From: Phycisphaera sp.
GTDB lineage: Bacteria > Planctomycetota > Phycisphaerae > Phycisphaerales > Zrk34
Assembly: GCA_016125285.1 (NCBI GenBank)
Contig: WGMA01000005.1
Span: 164,635 to 228,634 of the forward strand
Reading direction: 5' to 3'
DNA: 64,000 nt
Of this stretch, positions 8,228 through 17,115 are shown in pieces. The notes beneath the pieces were generated by a model. The model was not told the DNA's origin. It saw nothing but the letters and a program-made list of their open reading frames with translations, and did no database searches. Made by a program: the position numbers and the translations under genes. Each line of letters opens with the position of its first letter. Positions within the stretch are counted from its first letter, which is position 1.

Positions 8228-9607
8228 CTACTTCACCGTCGGCAGCACGTTGCTTTGCACGTCCGCGAGGCGCTGCTCGGCGAGCTGCTGCATCAGCTTG
8301 ACCTGGTCGGGGTAGCGGTCGCTGACGTCGTCGAGCTCCTGCACGTCCTCGTCGAGGTTGAACAGCACCGGGCCGTCGCCCTTCGACATCGCGGCGAGGC
8401 GGGCGTTGGCCTCGTCGGTGTTGCGATTGTTGGGCTTCGTCGCGGCGGCGCGGTTGAGGAACAGCTTCCACTTGCCGACGCGGATCGCCTGGAACTCGCC
8501 CATGCCCTGCCACAGCATCAGCTCGCGGCGCGGCGACTCGGCCCTGCCGCGCAGCGTGTCGAGCACGTTGAGGCCGTCGATCTTGGGCACGCCGCGGGAG
8601 ACCTTCGCGAGGTCGATACCGCACGCGGCGCAGAGCGTGGGCATCAGGTCGATCGCGGCGACGAGCTGGTCGCAGGTCTGTCCGGGCGGGATCTCGCCGG
8701 GCCAGCGCACGATGCAGGGCACGCGGTTGCCGCCCTCCAGCGCGTCCCACTTCAACCCGCGCAGCGGATCGGCGCTCGACTGCTGCCCGGGCTGCGGCCC
8801 ATTGTCCGAGAGGAACACGACGATCGTCCGCCCGTCGATCTCTTCGTCGCGCAGCACGCCGAGCAGGTCGCCGATGCGGTGGTCGAGCTCTTCGACGACG
8901 TCGCCGTACTCGCCGAAGTCGGACTTGCCTTTCCAGTCGGGGTGCGCCTCGACGGGGAAGTGCGGCGCGGTGTAAGGCAGGTACAGAAAGAACGGCCCGC
9001 CGCTGTTCGCCTTCACGAAGCGGATCGCTTCGGCGGTAAACTTCTCGGTCAGCAGCCGATTCTCGAACGGGTCCTCGACGAGCTTGCCGTCGCGCCACAG
9101 CTTCTTCGTCTGGTTGTTGGACTTGGTGATGTAGTACGCCGAGTCGAACCCCTGCCCGTTGGGCAAACACTCGGGCCGCTCGCCGATGTGCCACTTGCCC
9201 GCCATGCCGGTGGCGTAGCCCGCGGACCTGAACGCCTCGGCGACCGTCAGCGCGTCGGGGCTCATGCCCTCCGTGCTGCCCATCTTGTAGCCGGCCACGC
9301 CCTGCTTCCAACCCGTGCGCCACGCGTACGCGCCGGTCATCAGCGCCATGCGCGACGGCGTGCACACCGTCGCGCCGGAGTAAAAGCTCGTGAGCCGCAC
9401 GCCCTCCGCCGCCAGCCCGTCGAGCACGGGCGTCTTGATCTTCGGGTGACCGTAGCAGCTCAGGTCGTGATACCCGAGGTCGTCGGCCATGATGAGGATG
9501 ACGTTCGGCGCAGGCTCGGCGGCGCGCAACACGCCGGTCGACACGAGCGCGAACACGAGCGCCGCGCAGGCGAGCACGGCGTAACGAATGATTCCGCGGC
9601 TGAGCAT
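8228..9607 (-). CDS. Secreted type I sulfatase
   Basis: A 459-residue arylsulfatase-family enzyme. An N-terminal signal peptide ends near residue 30. ADDLG (residues 41-45) supplies metal-binding aspartates, and the VCTPSR motif has Cys82 as the residue converted to formylglycine. GKWHIG and SDNGPQPG are further active-site elements. It should hydrolyse sulfate esters, most plausibly on sulfated polysaccharides, which planctomycetes degrade with many such enzymes. The maturase is not in this window. It lies between cassettes 3 and 4 in the same orientation and could be part of their regulon, but nothing in the sequence proves that. Confidence 0.93.
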   Translation of the reverse strand: MLSRGIIRYAVLACAALVFALVSTGVLRAAEPAPNVILIMADDLGYHDLSCYGHPKIKTPVLDGLAAEGVRLTSFYSGATVCTPSRMALMTGAYAWRTGWKQGVAGYKMGSTEGMSPDALTVAEAFRSAGYATGMAGKWHIGERPECLPNGQGFDSAYYITKSNNQTKKLWRDGKLVEDPFENRLLTEKFTAEAIRFVKANSGGPFFLYLPYTAPHFPVEAHPDWKGKSDFGEYGDVVEELDHRIGDLLGVLRDEEIDGRTIVVFLSDNGPQPGQQSSADPLRGLKWDALEGGNRVPCIVRWPGEIPPGQTCDQLVAAIDLMPTLCAACGIDLAKVSRGVPKIDGLNVLDTLRGRAESPRRELMLWQGMGEFQAIRVGKWKLFLNRAAATKPNNRNTDEANARLAAMSKGDGPVLFNLDEDVQELDDVSDRYPDQVKLMQQLAEQRLADVQSNVLPTVK

Positions 9608-9663
9608 GACGTCATGTTAGTGCGCATCGACGTCGCGAGCAGCGCGCCGGACGGGTCGCCGCG

Positions 9664-9737
9664 GGAGGGTCCGCTATTGCAGACCGGCTCGGCTCGATGA
9701 GATCGTCGGAAGCGGTCTCCGCAATAACGGGGCCTCC
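9664..9737. terminator. Imperfect inverted repeat downstream of cassette 4
   Basis: GGAGGGTCCGCTATTGCAG (from 9664) pairs imperfectly with CTCCGCAATAACGGGGCCTCC (to 9737) across a short loop. It lies between the prepilin stop and the sulfatase start. No T-run follows, so termination is only suggested. Confidence 0.4.
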
Positions 9738-9738
9738 A

Positions 9739-10542
9739 CTATCCCGGATAACCGTTCGGATCGTGCGGGATGCACCACAGGCGGGTGGGTTTGACGGGCG
9801 GGCGGGGCATGACCTCGTTCCAGTACTCGTCGTAGTGAAGCCACTCGGTCGAGCCGTCGGCGTTGGCGACCTGGCCGCCGGTGATGTGGCGACCGGTCAG
9901 GCCGTTGCCCTCGTAGGGGTAGTTCGTGCCGTCGTTCCAGTAGCCGCCGCCGGCGTTCTCGTCGGCCTCCCAGTAGATCACGTCGCGCGGGCGGAAGTCG
10001 GTGAGGCGCCAGGTCCACCACTCGTTGAGCTCGTCGTGCCCGCCGCCCATGATCACCAGCCGGTTCATGCAGTAGCTGGTCAGCTGCTGGGCGTTGTCGG
10101 GGTACGGGCCGTCGTGCGACGGGCAGCGGTACAGCGACACGGCGCGCGTCGCCTCCTTCGACTCCGGCTCGATGTTCACCCCGCCGTAGAGGTACTGCCA
10201 CAGCGCGCCGGTCATCACGTCCTCCGGCCCGTTGAACTTGCGGTGGTTCTTCATCTCCGGCACGTAGTATAGCCAGCCGCGCTTCTTGAACGACGGCGAG
10301 TCGTCCGCGTAGTTCGAGTTCGGGCGCGGCAGGCGGCGCTCGTGGTCCATGCAGTACGACATGTTCGCCAGGTTCAGCTGACGCATGTTTGTCTGGCAGA
10401 CGATGATCTGCGCGTGGATGCGCACGTTCTTGTACGACGGCATGATCATCGCCACGAGCATCGCGATGATCGCCAGCACGACCAGCAGCTCGATGATGGT
10501 GAATCCCCGTGGCCCGGTCTGACGAAACGCTCGGATGTTCAT
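9739..10542 (-). CDS. Prepilin-like protein with H-X9-DG motif (cassette 4)
   Basis: A 267-residue protein with leader MNIRAFRQTGPRG, processing motif FTIIELLVVLAIIAMLVA, paired cysteines (VCQTNMRQ; LYRCPSHDG; SYCMNR) and a C-terminal HITGGQVANADG that fits the H-X9-DG signature exactly. This signature marks the large planctomycete/verrucomicrobial family of prepilin-type proteins. It starts 11 bp after the FecR stop and is the last gene of the cassette. Confidence 0.9.
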   Translation of the reverse strand: MNIRAFRQTGPRGFTIIELLVVLAIIAMLVAMIMPSYKNVRIHAQIIVCQTNMRQLNLANMSYCMDHERRLPRPNSNYADDSPSFKKRGWLYYVPEMKNHRKFNGPEDVMTGALWQYLYGGVNIEPESKEATRAVSLYRCPSHDGPYPDNAQQLTSYCMNRLVIMGGGHDELNEWWTWRLTDFRPRDVIYWEADENAGGGYWNDGTNYPYEGNGLTGRHITGGQVANADGSTEWLHYDEYWNEVMPRPPVKPTRLWCIPHDPNGYPG

Positions 10543-10553
10543 GCGTGTGCCCC

Positions 10554-11966
10554 TTAGTTGGTCGCAGCGCCGGCGTCGACACGCGGGCGGATCTGCACCT
10601 GGATGGAGTAGCTGGAATCCTCGTAGCGCGGCTCCGCCTCGAGGCGATCGCCGAGGCGGACCCGCGTGTGGTTCGGGCCGAAGTACAGCACGGGCGTCTC
10701 GCCGGTGTGCAGCTCGTGGTTGATGACCCCGGCGTTGTCGGTGTCGACGCCGCCTTCCTTCCAGCCGAACGCGTCGCCCTTGCGGACGTCGGCGCGGCCG
10801 GCGGCGGGCTCGAAGTCAAACCGCTGGATGCCCGATCCGTCGCTGGTGCGCGTCGCGCCGATGGCGATGATCTGCCACGTGTCGTCGACGCGGCGGCAGA
10901 GGATCGGCGTGACCTGACGCCCGGCGTTGTTGTCATCGAAGAACGCCCAGCGTTCGACCTCGCCGGCGGTGTCGAACGGCCGGGCGAGCAGGTAGACGTT
11001 GCCGAGTTGCTGCGAGTCGCGCGGGCGGTCGATCAGCGCGACGTTCTTCGGCAGCCACCGGCTGAGCGTCGCGAAGCGCTCGCGCTCGACGGCGATCGGC
11101 TGCGTCAGCGCGTCGTCGACACGCAGGGCGTGGTCGGCGGTGAGCTTGACGGGCGTGGCGTTGGCGTGCAGCGCGGTGGCCTCGACGAGGCCCTCGATGA
11201 CGTGGACCTCGGTCCGGCCGTACCGGTCGACGGTGACGCCGAACACCGTGCCGCGATCGACGACGCGCGCCCGCGGCGTGACGATCGCGAAGCCGTGCGC
11301 GTTGCCCAGCACGCGGGCGAGCACCGTGCCGCGGTCGACCTCGCACGCGTTGTCGCCGGTGATGCGCAGGTCGGTCTGCCCGATGAGCGTGACGACGGCG
11401 CCGCGTCCGAGCGCGATCTCCGCCGAGCCCGCCTTGAGGCGGAGCACGCGCGAGGTCAGCTCGCCGCCGTCGAACGACGTGTCGTTGTCGTCGGCGTCGG
11501 CCCACACCGCGTTGCCGCCGTCGAGCAGCACCGCGCGGGTCGACGGCGTGACGTCGGATACCGTGTGCTGCGCATCGGGGTCGATCGCGTCCGGCCTCGA
11601 CAGCAGCGCGACCGTCGCCGCCGCGGCGATGAGCACGGCGGCCGCCGCGGCGTAGCGGATCAACCCGATGCGCCCGGCGGGCGCGGCTTGCGTGCCGGCC
11701 CCGCCGCGCATCGCGCGAACCGGCGCGACGTCGTCCGCCGGCGTGTCGTCCTCCGCGGGCGCCTGCGCGTTGGCCATCTCGCTGAGCAGCCCCGCCTGCA
11801 TGCACATCGCGACGTAGAGGTCGCGCGCGGCCGGGTCGTCGGCCAGCGACGCGTTGAGCGCCGCGACGTCCGCCTCGGTCGCCTCGCCGTCGAGGTAACG
11901 CGCGATGCGGTCGGCGAGGGCGCGCCGGGCGGCGTCCTGGTTGTTCGCGTCATGGGGGTCAGGCAC
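10554..11966 (-). CDS. FecR anti-sigma factor (cassette 4)
   Basis: A 470-residue protein. The N-terminal cytoplasmic segment has RYLDGEATEADVAALNASL, the transmembrane helix is near residues 101-123, and the FecR domain follows with VVDRGTVFGVTVD and VHVIEGLVEA. Unlike cassettes 2 and 3 there is no recognisable LamG domain; the last ~150 residues form a different beta-rich domain I cannot name. The start overlaps the 3' end of the sigma gene by eight bases. Two upstream in-frame starts are possible, but MPDPHDANN fits the overlap pattern best. Confidence 0.85.
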   Translation of the reverse strand: MPDPHDANNQDAARRALADRIARYLDGEATEADVAALNASLADDPAARDLYVAMCMQAGLLSEMANAQAPAEDDTPADDVAPVRAMRGGAGTQAAPAGRIGLIRYAAAAAVLIAAAATVALLSRPDAIDPDAQHTVSDVTPSTRAVLLDGGNAVWADADDNDTSFDGGELTSRVLRLKAGSAEIALGRGAVVTLIGQTDLRITGDNACEVDRGTVLARVLGNAHGFAIVTPRARVVDRGTVFGVTVDRYGRTEVHVIEGLVEATALHANATPVKLTADHALRVDDALTQPIAVERERFATLSRWLPKNVALIDRPRDSQQLGNVYLLARPFDTAGEVERWAFFDDNNAGRQVTPILCRRVDDTWQIIAIGATRTSDGSGIQRFDFEPAAGRADVRKGDAFGWKEGGVDTDNAGVINHELHTGETPVLYFGPNHTRVRLGDRLEAEPRYEDSSYSIQVQIRPRVDAGAATN

Positions 11967-12489
11967 GCGTCACCCCCTCGTCGAGCGTCCGGCGACGCAC
12001 GCACTCGGCCAGCGTCTGGCGGATGCGCATCAGGGCCTGGTACACCGTTGCGGCCTTACGCTGCAGCTCCTTGGCGACCTGCGCACTGGTCAGGTTCTGC
12101 AGGTAACGCAGCTCGACCATCCGGCGGGCGTTGGGCGTCAGCGTGTCCATGCACGTGTGCAGCGCGTCCATCATCTCGCCGCCGGTGCGGTGGTCGTACG
12201 CGGCCCAGTGGTCGTCGAGGCGCTCGACCACGGCCGAGTCGATCATCAGCGGCGACCGCCCGCGCTTCCGCAGCAGGTTCAGCGCCTCGAACCGCGCCGA
12301 CCGGCGGATCCACAGCGGCAGGTGGTCCTCGTCGGCGATCTCCGCGTGCTTGTGCATGGCGAGGATGGTGAGGTTCTGGAACACGTCCTCGGCGAGGTGG
12401 GCGTCGCCGACAATGCCACGGATGTATCCCACGACCTTGGCACGGTCGCGGAGCAGGTGGCGGACGACGGTTTCCTGGTCGAGCGGCAT
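11959..12489 (-). CDS. ECF sigma factor (cassette 4)
   Basis: A 176-residue ECF sigma factor with region 2 HLAEDVFQNLTILAMHKH and LWIRRSARFEALNLLRKRGR, and region 4 MVELRYLQNLTSAQVAKELQRK. It diverges from the GT-C/TPR gene at 12635 across a 145-bp intergenic region that must hold promoters for both directions. The sigma gene heads the cassette sigma-FecR-prepilin. Confidence 0.92.
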   Translation of the reverse strand: MPLDQETVVRHLLRDRAKVVGYIRGIVGDAHLAEDVFQNLTILAMHKHAEIADEDHLPLWIRRSARFEALNLLRKRGRSPLMIDSAVVERLDDHWAAYDHRTGGEMMDALHTCMDTLTPNARRMVELRYLQNLTSAQVAKELQRKAATVYQALMRIRQTLAECVRRRTLDEGVTRA

Positions 12490-12523
12490 GGCGTTTCCCG
12501 GGGGCGACGGCGGTGTATCGTCT

Positions 12524-12575
12524 ATTATGAACCGTCGCGCCGGGGCGTGATCTCGACACGGTCGACAATTTTTTC
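12524..12575 (-). promoter_or_regulatory. Candidate promoter of cassette 4 sigma gene
   Basis: On the minus strand GAAAAAATT (12567-12575) precedes CATAAT (12524-12529) by about 37 bp. It shares the A-tract/AT-hexamer layout of the other cassettes. Confidence 0.35.
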
Positions 12576-12634
12576 GAAATAGCCCGCCCCGCGTGCGGGT
12601 GATATAAGGTGTCGGAGCCGTCTGACTGATCTAT

Positions 12635-14869
12635 ATGGCCGTTGCAACGATCGACAATCCGCCGGGCGCGACGCGTGCCGATCGACTGACCCCCGCGCTG
12701 GCGGTGGGGCTGTTCGTCGTGACGTTCGCGGTGTTCAGCCCGGTGCTGCGGTGCGGTTTCGTCGAGTACGACGACCGCAGCTTCGTGACGGCGAACCCGA
12801 TGGTCAACGGGGGGCTGACGTGGGACGGCTTCGTGTGGGCCTTTACGAACACCAAGACGTCGGGCTGGTTTCCGCTGACGTGGCTGAGCCACATGATCGA
12901 CATCTCGCTGTGGGGCGACAACGCGACGGGGCACCACCTCACCAGCCTGCTGCTGCACGCGGGCAGCGCGTCGCTGCTGTTTCTCGCGCTGCGGCGGATG
13001 ACGGGCGCGGTCTGGGCGAGCTGTGCGGTCGCGGCGATTTTCGCGTTGCACCCGATGCGCGTCGAGGCGGTCGCGTGGGTCGCCGAGCGTAAGGGTGTGC
13101 TGAGCGGCTTCTTCTGGATGCTGTCGCTGTGGGCGTACGCGCGCTACGCTGCGAAGCCGACGGTCGGGCGATACGTCGCGGTGGCCGTGGCGATGGCGCT
13201 GGGGCTGATGGCCAAGGCGTCGGTCGTGCCGCTGCCGTGCGTGCTGCTGCTGCTGGACGTCTGGCCGCTGCGCCGATGGCGCTGGGGTGGCGACGGCAGT
13301 GCGGGCGACGAAATCCGTGACGACGCGGTCGCGTTTGAGCCGGCGTCCGCGGGGCGGCTGATCGCCGAGAAGCTGCCGCTGGTCGCGATGTCGATCGCGG
13401 TTTCGGTGACGATGCTGGTGCTCGCGTCGGTGATCGGCGAGCGGCCGTGGCTCAGGCCGTGGCCGATGGACGTGAGGCTGTCCAACATCGCCGAGTCTTA
13501 CACGGCGTACCTCCGCGAGACGGTCTGGCCGAGCCGCCTGATGATCCCGCACCTGTTCGACGGCACGTATTCGACGGGCGTCGTCGCCGCGGAGGCCGGC
13601 ATGCTGGCTATCGTCACGGCGCTGGCGTTGTGGCTCGGCTGGCGTCGACCGGCGCGATGGGGGTTCCTGCCGGTCGGCTGGCTGTGGTTCCTCGGCGTGA
13701 CGCTGCCGACCACCGGCATCGTGCTGCAGTTCATGGACTTTTCCTGGGCCGACCGTTACGTGTACCTGCCGTCAATCGGCGTGGCGATCGTGATCGTGTG
13801 GGGTGTGCGGGCGCTGGTGATCGACCGCCCGGTGTGGCGGCGCGTCGCGGCCGGCGGCGCGGTCGTCGCGCTCGTCGCTCTGTCAACCGTCACCGTCACG
13901 CAGCTGGGCTACTGGCGCAGCCCCGAGACGCTGTTCAATCACACGCTCGCGCTCGACCCGGACAACGCCGTCGCGCACACCGTGCTCGCGGTGGACCTCG
14001 GCCACAACAGCCGCTGGCAAGAGGCCCTGCCGCACTACGTGCGCGCCGCCGAGCTCAAGGCACAGGACCCCGCATCGGCGTTCGGCTGCGGCGTGGCGCT
14101 GCAGGAGCTCGGCCGCGTCGACGAGGCGATCAAGTGGTTCAACGAGGCCAACCGCCGCGCCGCGCCGGCCGGCAACGCCCCCGCGCACACCAGCCTCGGC
14201 ACGCTGGCGATGCGGCGCGGCGATCTCGACGAGGCCGAGCGATGCTTCCGCGCGGCCATCGCGGCCGACCCCACGCACGCCACCGCGCACTTCAACCTCG
14301 GCCTGGTCGCCGTCCGCCGCGGTGATCTGCCCGCCGCCGCCGCGAGCTTCGCCGAATCCACCCGCCTCGATCCCGCGCAGCCCGGCCCGTGGTACAACCT
14401 CGGCCTGACCGACAGCCGACTCGGCAAGCCCGACGACGCCGTCGACGCCCAGCGGCGCGCCGTCGACCTCGACCCGAACAACGCCGATTACCTCCGCGCG
14501 TACGGCAACGCCCTGATGAGCGTGCGAAAGCACGCCGACGCCGCCGACGTGTACGACCGGCTGCTCAAGCTCGACCCCAACAACGCCGACACACGCACGC
14601 GGCTCGGCATGGCGTTGGGCAACAGCGGCGCGATCGACCGGGCCCTGCCTCACCTCGAGGCCGCCACACGACTCGCGCCCGACAACGCCGCGTACTGGGA
14701 CAACCTGGGCACCGCCTACCGCGCGATGCGCCGCAACGACGACGCCGCGGCGGCGTTCGCGCAGGCCCTGAAGGCCGACCCCGCGTTCGACCCCGCGCGC
14801 CGACACCTCGACGCCCTGCGCGCCGCATCGAAGCCCGCCAACGGAGCGAAGCCGAGCCCCGCACCATGA
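12635..14869 (+). CDS. Membrane GT-C-like protein with C-terminal TPR repeats, copy 1
   Basis: A 744-residue protein. The first ~420 residues contain many hydrophobic helices with an acidic pair in the first extracytoplasmic loop (EYDDRSF, Asp46-Asp47), as in GT-C glycosyltransferases and TMTC proteins. Conserved blocks include GWFPLTWLSHMID, FALHPMRVEAVAWVAERKGVL and WADRYVYLPSIG. Residues about 430-735 are tetratricopeptide repeats (AHTSLGTLAMRRGDLDEAERCF and similar). The likely role is transfer of a lipid-linked sugar to protein at the membrane, but the substrate is unknown. It is the first of three paralogs; its stop overlaps the next ATG. Confidence 0.8.
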   Translation: MAVATIDNPPGATRADRLTPALAVGLFVVTFAVFSPVLRCGFVEYDDRSFVTANPMVNGGLTWDGFVWAFTNTKTSGWFPLTWLSHMIDISLWGDNATGHHLTSLLLHAGSASLLFLALRRMTGAVWASCAVAAIFALHPMRVEAVAWVAERKGVLSGFFWMLSLWAYARYAAKPTVGRYVAVAVAMALGLMAKASVVPLPCVLLLLDVWPLRRWRWGGDGSAGDEIRDDAVAFEPASAGRLIAEKLPLVAMSIAVSVTMLVLASVIGERPWLRPWPMDVRLSNIAESYTAYLRETVWPSRLMIPHLFDGTYSTGVVAAEAGMLAIVTALALWLGWRRPARWGFLPVGWLWFLGVTLPTTGIVLQFMDFSWADRYVYLPSIGVAIVIVWGVRALVIDRPVWRRVAAGGAVVALVALSTVTVTQLGYWRSPETLFNHTLALDPDNAVAHTVLAVDLGHNSRWQEALPHYVRAAELKAQDPASAFGCGVALQELGRVDEAIKWFNEANRRAAPAGNAPAHTSLGTLAMRRGDLDEAERCFRAAIAADPTHATAHFNLGLVAVRRGDLPAAAASFAESTRLDPAQPGPWYNLGLTDSRLGKPDDAVDAQRRAVDLDPNNADYLRAYGNALMSVRKHADAADVYDRLLKLDPNNADTRTRLGMALGNSGAIDRALPHLEAATRLAPDNAAYWDNLGTAYRAMRRNDDAAAAFAQALKADPAFDPARRHLDALRAASKPANGAKPSPAP

Positions 14870-17115
14870 GCGACGTCACGCCACAACTCGCCGGCAACGC
14901 GAACCCGCGACGCGACACGATCGTCGCCGCCGTGCTGATCTTCCTCGGCGTGTTCGCCCTGTTCGCCCGTGCGATCACCTTCGATCAGGTGCACTTCGAC
15001 GACAACATGTTTGTGTTCAACAACCCGCACGTCGCGGGCGGGCTGACGTGGTCGAACGTTGTCTGGGCGATGACCGACACGTCGACGACCGGCTGGTACC
15101 CGATGCATCACCTCAGCTACATGCTCGACACGACCCTGTGGGGCCGCGAGCCGTGGGGCTACCACCTGACAAGCGTGCTGTTGCACGCGCTGAACGCGGC
15201 GCTGCTGTTCGTGACGCTGCGGTGGATGACGCGGTCGATGTGGGCGAGCGTCGCGGCGACGCTGCTGTTCGCCGTGCACCCGCTGCGCGTCGAGGCCGTG
15301 GTGTGGATCGCCGAGCGCAAGGGCGTGCTGGCCGGAACGTTCTGGATGCTGACGATGCTGGCGTATCTGCGTTACGCGGCCAGGCCCGGCGCGGCGCGCT
15401 ACGCGCTGGTCGCGGCGTTGATGGCGCTGGGGCTGATGGCCAAGGCCGTGCTGGTGACGATGCCGTTCGCGCTGCTGCTGCTGGACTACTGGCCGTTGCG
15501 TCGCTGGCGGGTGCACGCGGACGCGGACGACGCTACGACGGAAGCGGCCGGCCCGCCGCCGTTCGCCACGGCGTCGGCCGGACGGCTCATCGCCGAGAAG
15601 CTGCCGCTGCTGGCGCTGTGTATCGCCGACGCGGGCATGATGATCTACGCCAGCGTTTCGGGCGGCACGATGGCCACAAAGATTCCCAAGCCCCTGACCA
15701 CGCGGCTCGCGTACGCCGTCGACGCGTGCGCGCTGTACCTCCGCGAGACGTTCTGGCCGCACGACCTGATGATGCCGCACATGCTGACCGCCGACTTCGC
15801 CGTCGGCGTGGTCGTCGCCTCGGCGGTCGCGCTGCTCGTGATCACCGCCGCGCTCGCCGTGGCGTGGCGCCGCCGGCCGGTGCAGCGCGGCTACCTGCCC
15901 GTCGGCTGGCTGTGGTACCTCGGCGTGCTCACGCCCACGCTCGGCGTCGTGTTGCAGATCGCCGACTTCGCCCGCGCCGACCGCTACACGTACGTGCCGT
16001 CGGTCGGCGTGTGCCTGCTCGTCGTGTGGGGCGGACGCGAACTGATCCGCCGCCGACCGCGTTGGCGCCCCGTGGCAGCCGCGGCCTGCGTCGCAGTGGT
16101 CCTGGCGCTGTCCGTGACGACCGTCGTGCAGATGCAGCACTGGCGCAGCGTCGAAACGCTGTTTCTGCACACGCTGACCATCGACCCCGACAACCGCTTC
16201 GCGCACCACAACCTCGCGGACTACTACGGCCAGCGGGGCGAGTTGGCGAAGGCCGAGCACCATTATCGATACGTGCTCGACGCGATTCGCCCGCCGGACC
16301 CACGCGCGTCGTACGCGCGGTTCAACCTCGGCATGATCGTCGAGCGACAGGGGCGCACCGACGAGGCGATCGAGTGGTACGAGAAGGCGAACGCGCTGGA
16401 GGGCGGTCACGGGCTGGACGTGGCCCAGACGAACATCGGCGTGCTGGCGTTCGACCGCGGCGATCTCGACGAGGCGGAGCGGCGCTTCCGCGAGGCGATC
16501 GCGGCCGACGCGACGCACGCCAACGCGTGGTACAACCTCGGACGGGTCGCGCTGCGGCGCGGCGATGACGCGCAGGCGATCGAACACCTCCGGCACGCCG
16601 TCGAGCTCGCCCCGACCATGGTCAACGCGTGGCGCGACCTCGGCGTCGTCCTCGGCAAGACCGGCCGCGCCGTCGACGCGCTCGACGCCATCAAGCACGC
16701 CGCGGACCTCGCGCCCGCCGACCCCGAGATCCTGCTCGCCTACGGCAACGCGCTGATGACCGCCAGGCGTCCCGCCGACGCCGCCGAGGCCTACGCCGCG
16801 CTGCTCAAGGTCGTCCCCGACAACGCCGACACGCGTATGCGGCTCGGCATGGCGTTGGGCAACAGCGGCGCGATCGACAAGGCCCTGCCCCACCTCGAGG
16901 CCGCCGCGCGGCTCGCGCCCGACAAGGCCGTGCACTGGTTCAATCTGGGCATGATCTACCGGGCGTTGCGTCGCAACGACGACGCCGTGACGGCCTTCAA
17001 CAAGGCGTTGGCGATCGACCCGAAATTCAACGACGCCCGGCGGCAGCTCGACGCGCTGCGGGCCGCGCCGCCCACGCCGAACGACGCGGGCAAACCATCG
17101 GGGGCGACGCGATGA
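14866..17115 (+). CDS. Membrane GT-C-like protein with C-terminal TPR repeats, copy 2
   Basis: A 749-residue paralog of the genes on either side. I chose ATG 14866 because ATGA overlaps the previous stop and the protein then aligns with its neighbours from residue 1; the frame is open much further upstream, but only as a shadow of copy 1. Asp45-Asp46 (HFDDNMF) sit in the first loop, followed by HPLRVEAVVWIAERKGVL and ADRYTYVPSVG. TPRs fill about 430-740. The last ~110 residues are nearly the same as in copy 3, indicating recent duplication or gene conversion. Confidence 0.8.
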   Translation: MSDVTPQLAGNANPRRDTIVAAVLIFLGVFALFARAITFDQVHFDDNMFVFNNPHVAGGLTWSNVVWAMTDTSTTGWYPMHHLSYMLDTTLWGREPWGYHLTSVLLHALNAALLFVTLRWMTRSMWASVAATLLFAVHPLRVEAVVWIAERKGVLAGTFWMLTMLAYLRYAARPGAARYALVAALMALGLMAKAVLVTMPFALLLLDYWPLRRWRVHADADDATTEAAGPPPFATASAGRLIAEKLPLLALCIADAGMMIYASVSGGTMATKIPKPLTTRLAYAVDACALYLRETFWPHDLMMPHMLTADFAVGVVVASAVALLVITAALAVAWRRRPVQRGYLPVGWLWYLGVLTPTLGVVLQIADFARADRYTYVPSVGVCLLVVWGGRELIRRRPRWRPVAAAACVAVVLALSVTTVVQMQHWRSVETLFLHTLTIDPDNRFAHHNLADYYGQRGELAKAEHHYRYVLDAIRPPDPRASYARFNLGMIVERQGRTDEAIEWYEKANALEGGHGLDVAQTNIGVLAFDRGDLDEAERRFREAIAADATHANAWYNLGRVALRRGDDAQAIEHLRHAVELAPTMVNAWRDLGVVLGKTGRAVDALDAIKHAADLAPADPEILLAYGNALMTARRPADAAEAYAALLKVVPDNADTRMRLGMALGNSGAIDKALPHLEAAARLAPDKAVHWFNLGMIYRALRRNDDAVTAFNKALAIDPKFNDARRQLDALRAAPPTPNDAGKPSGATR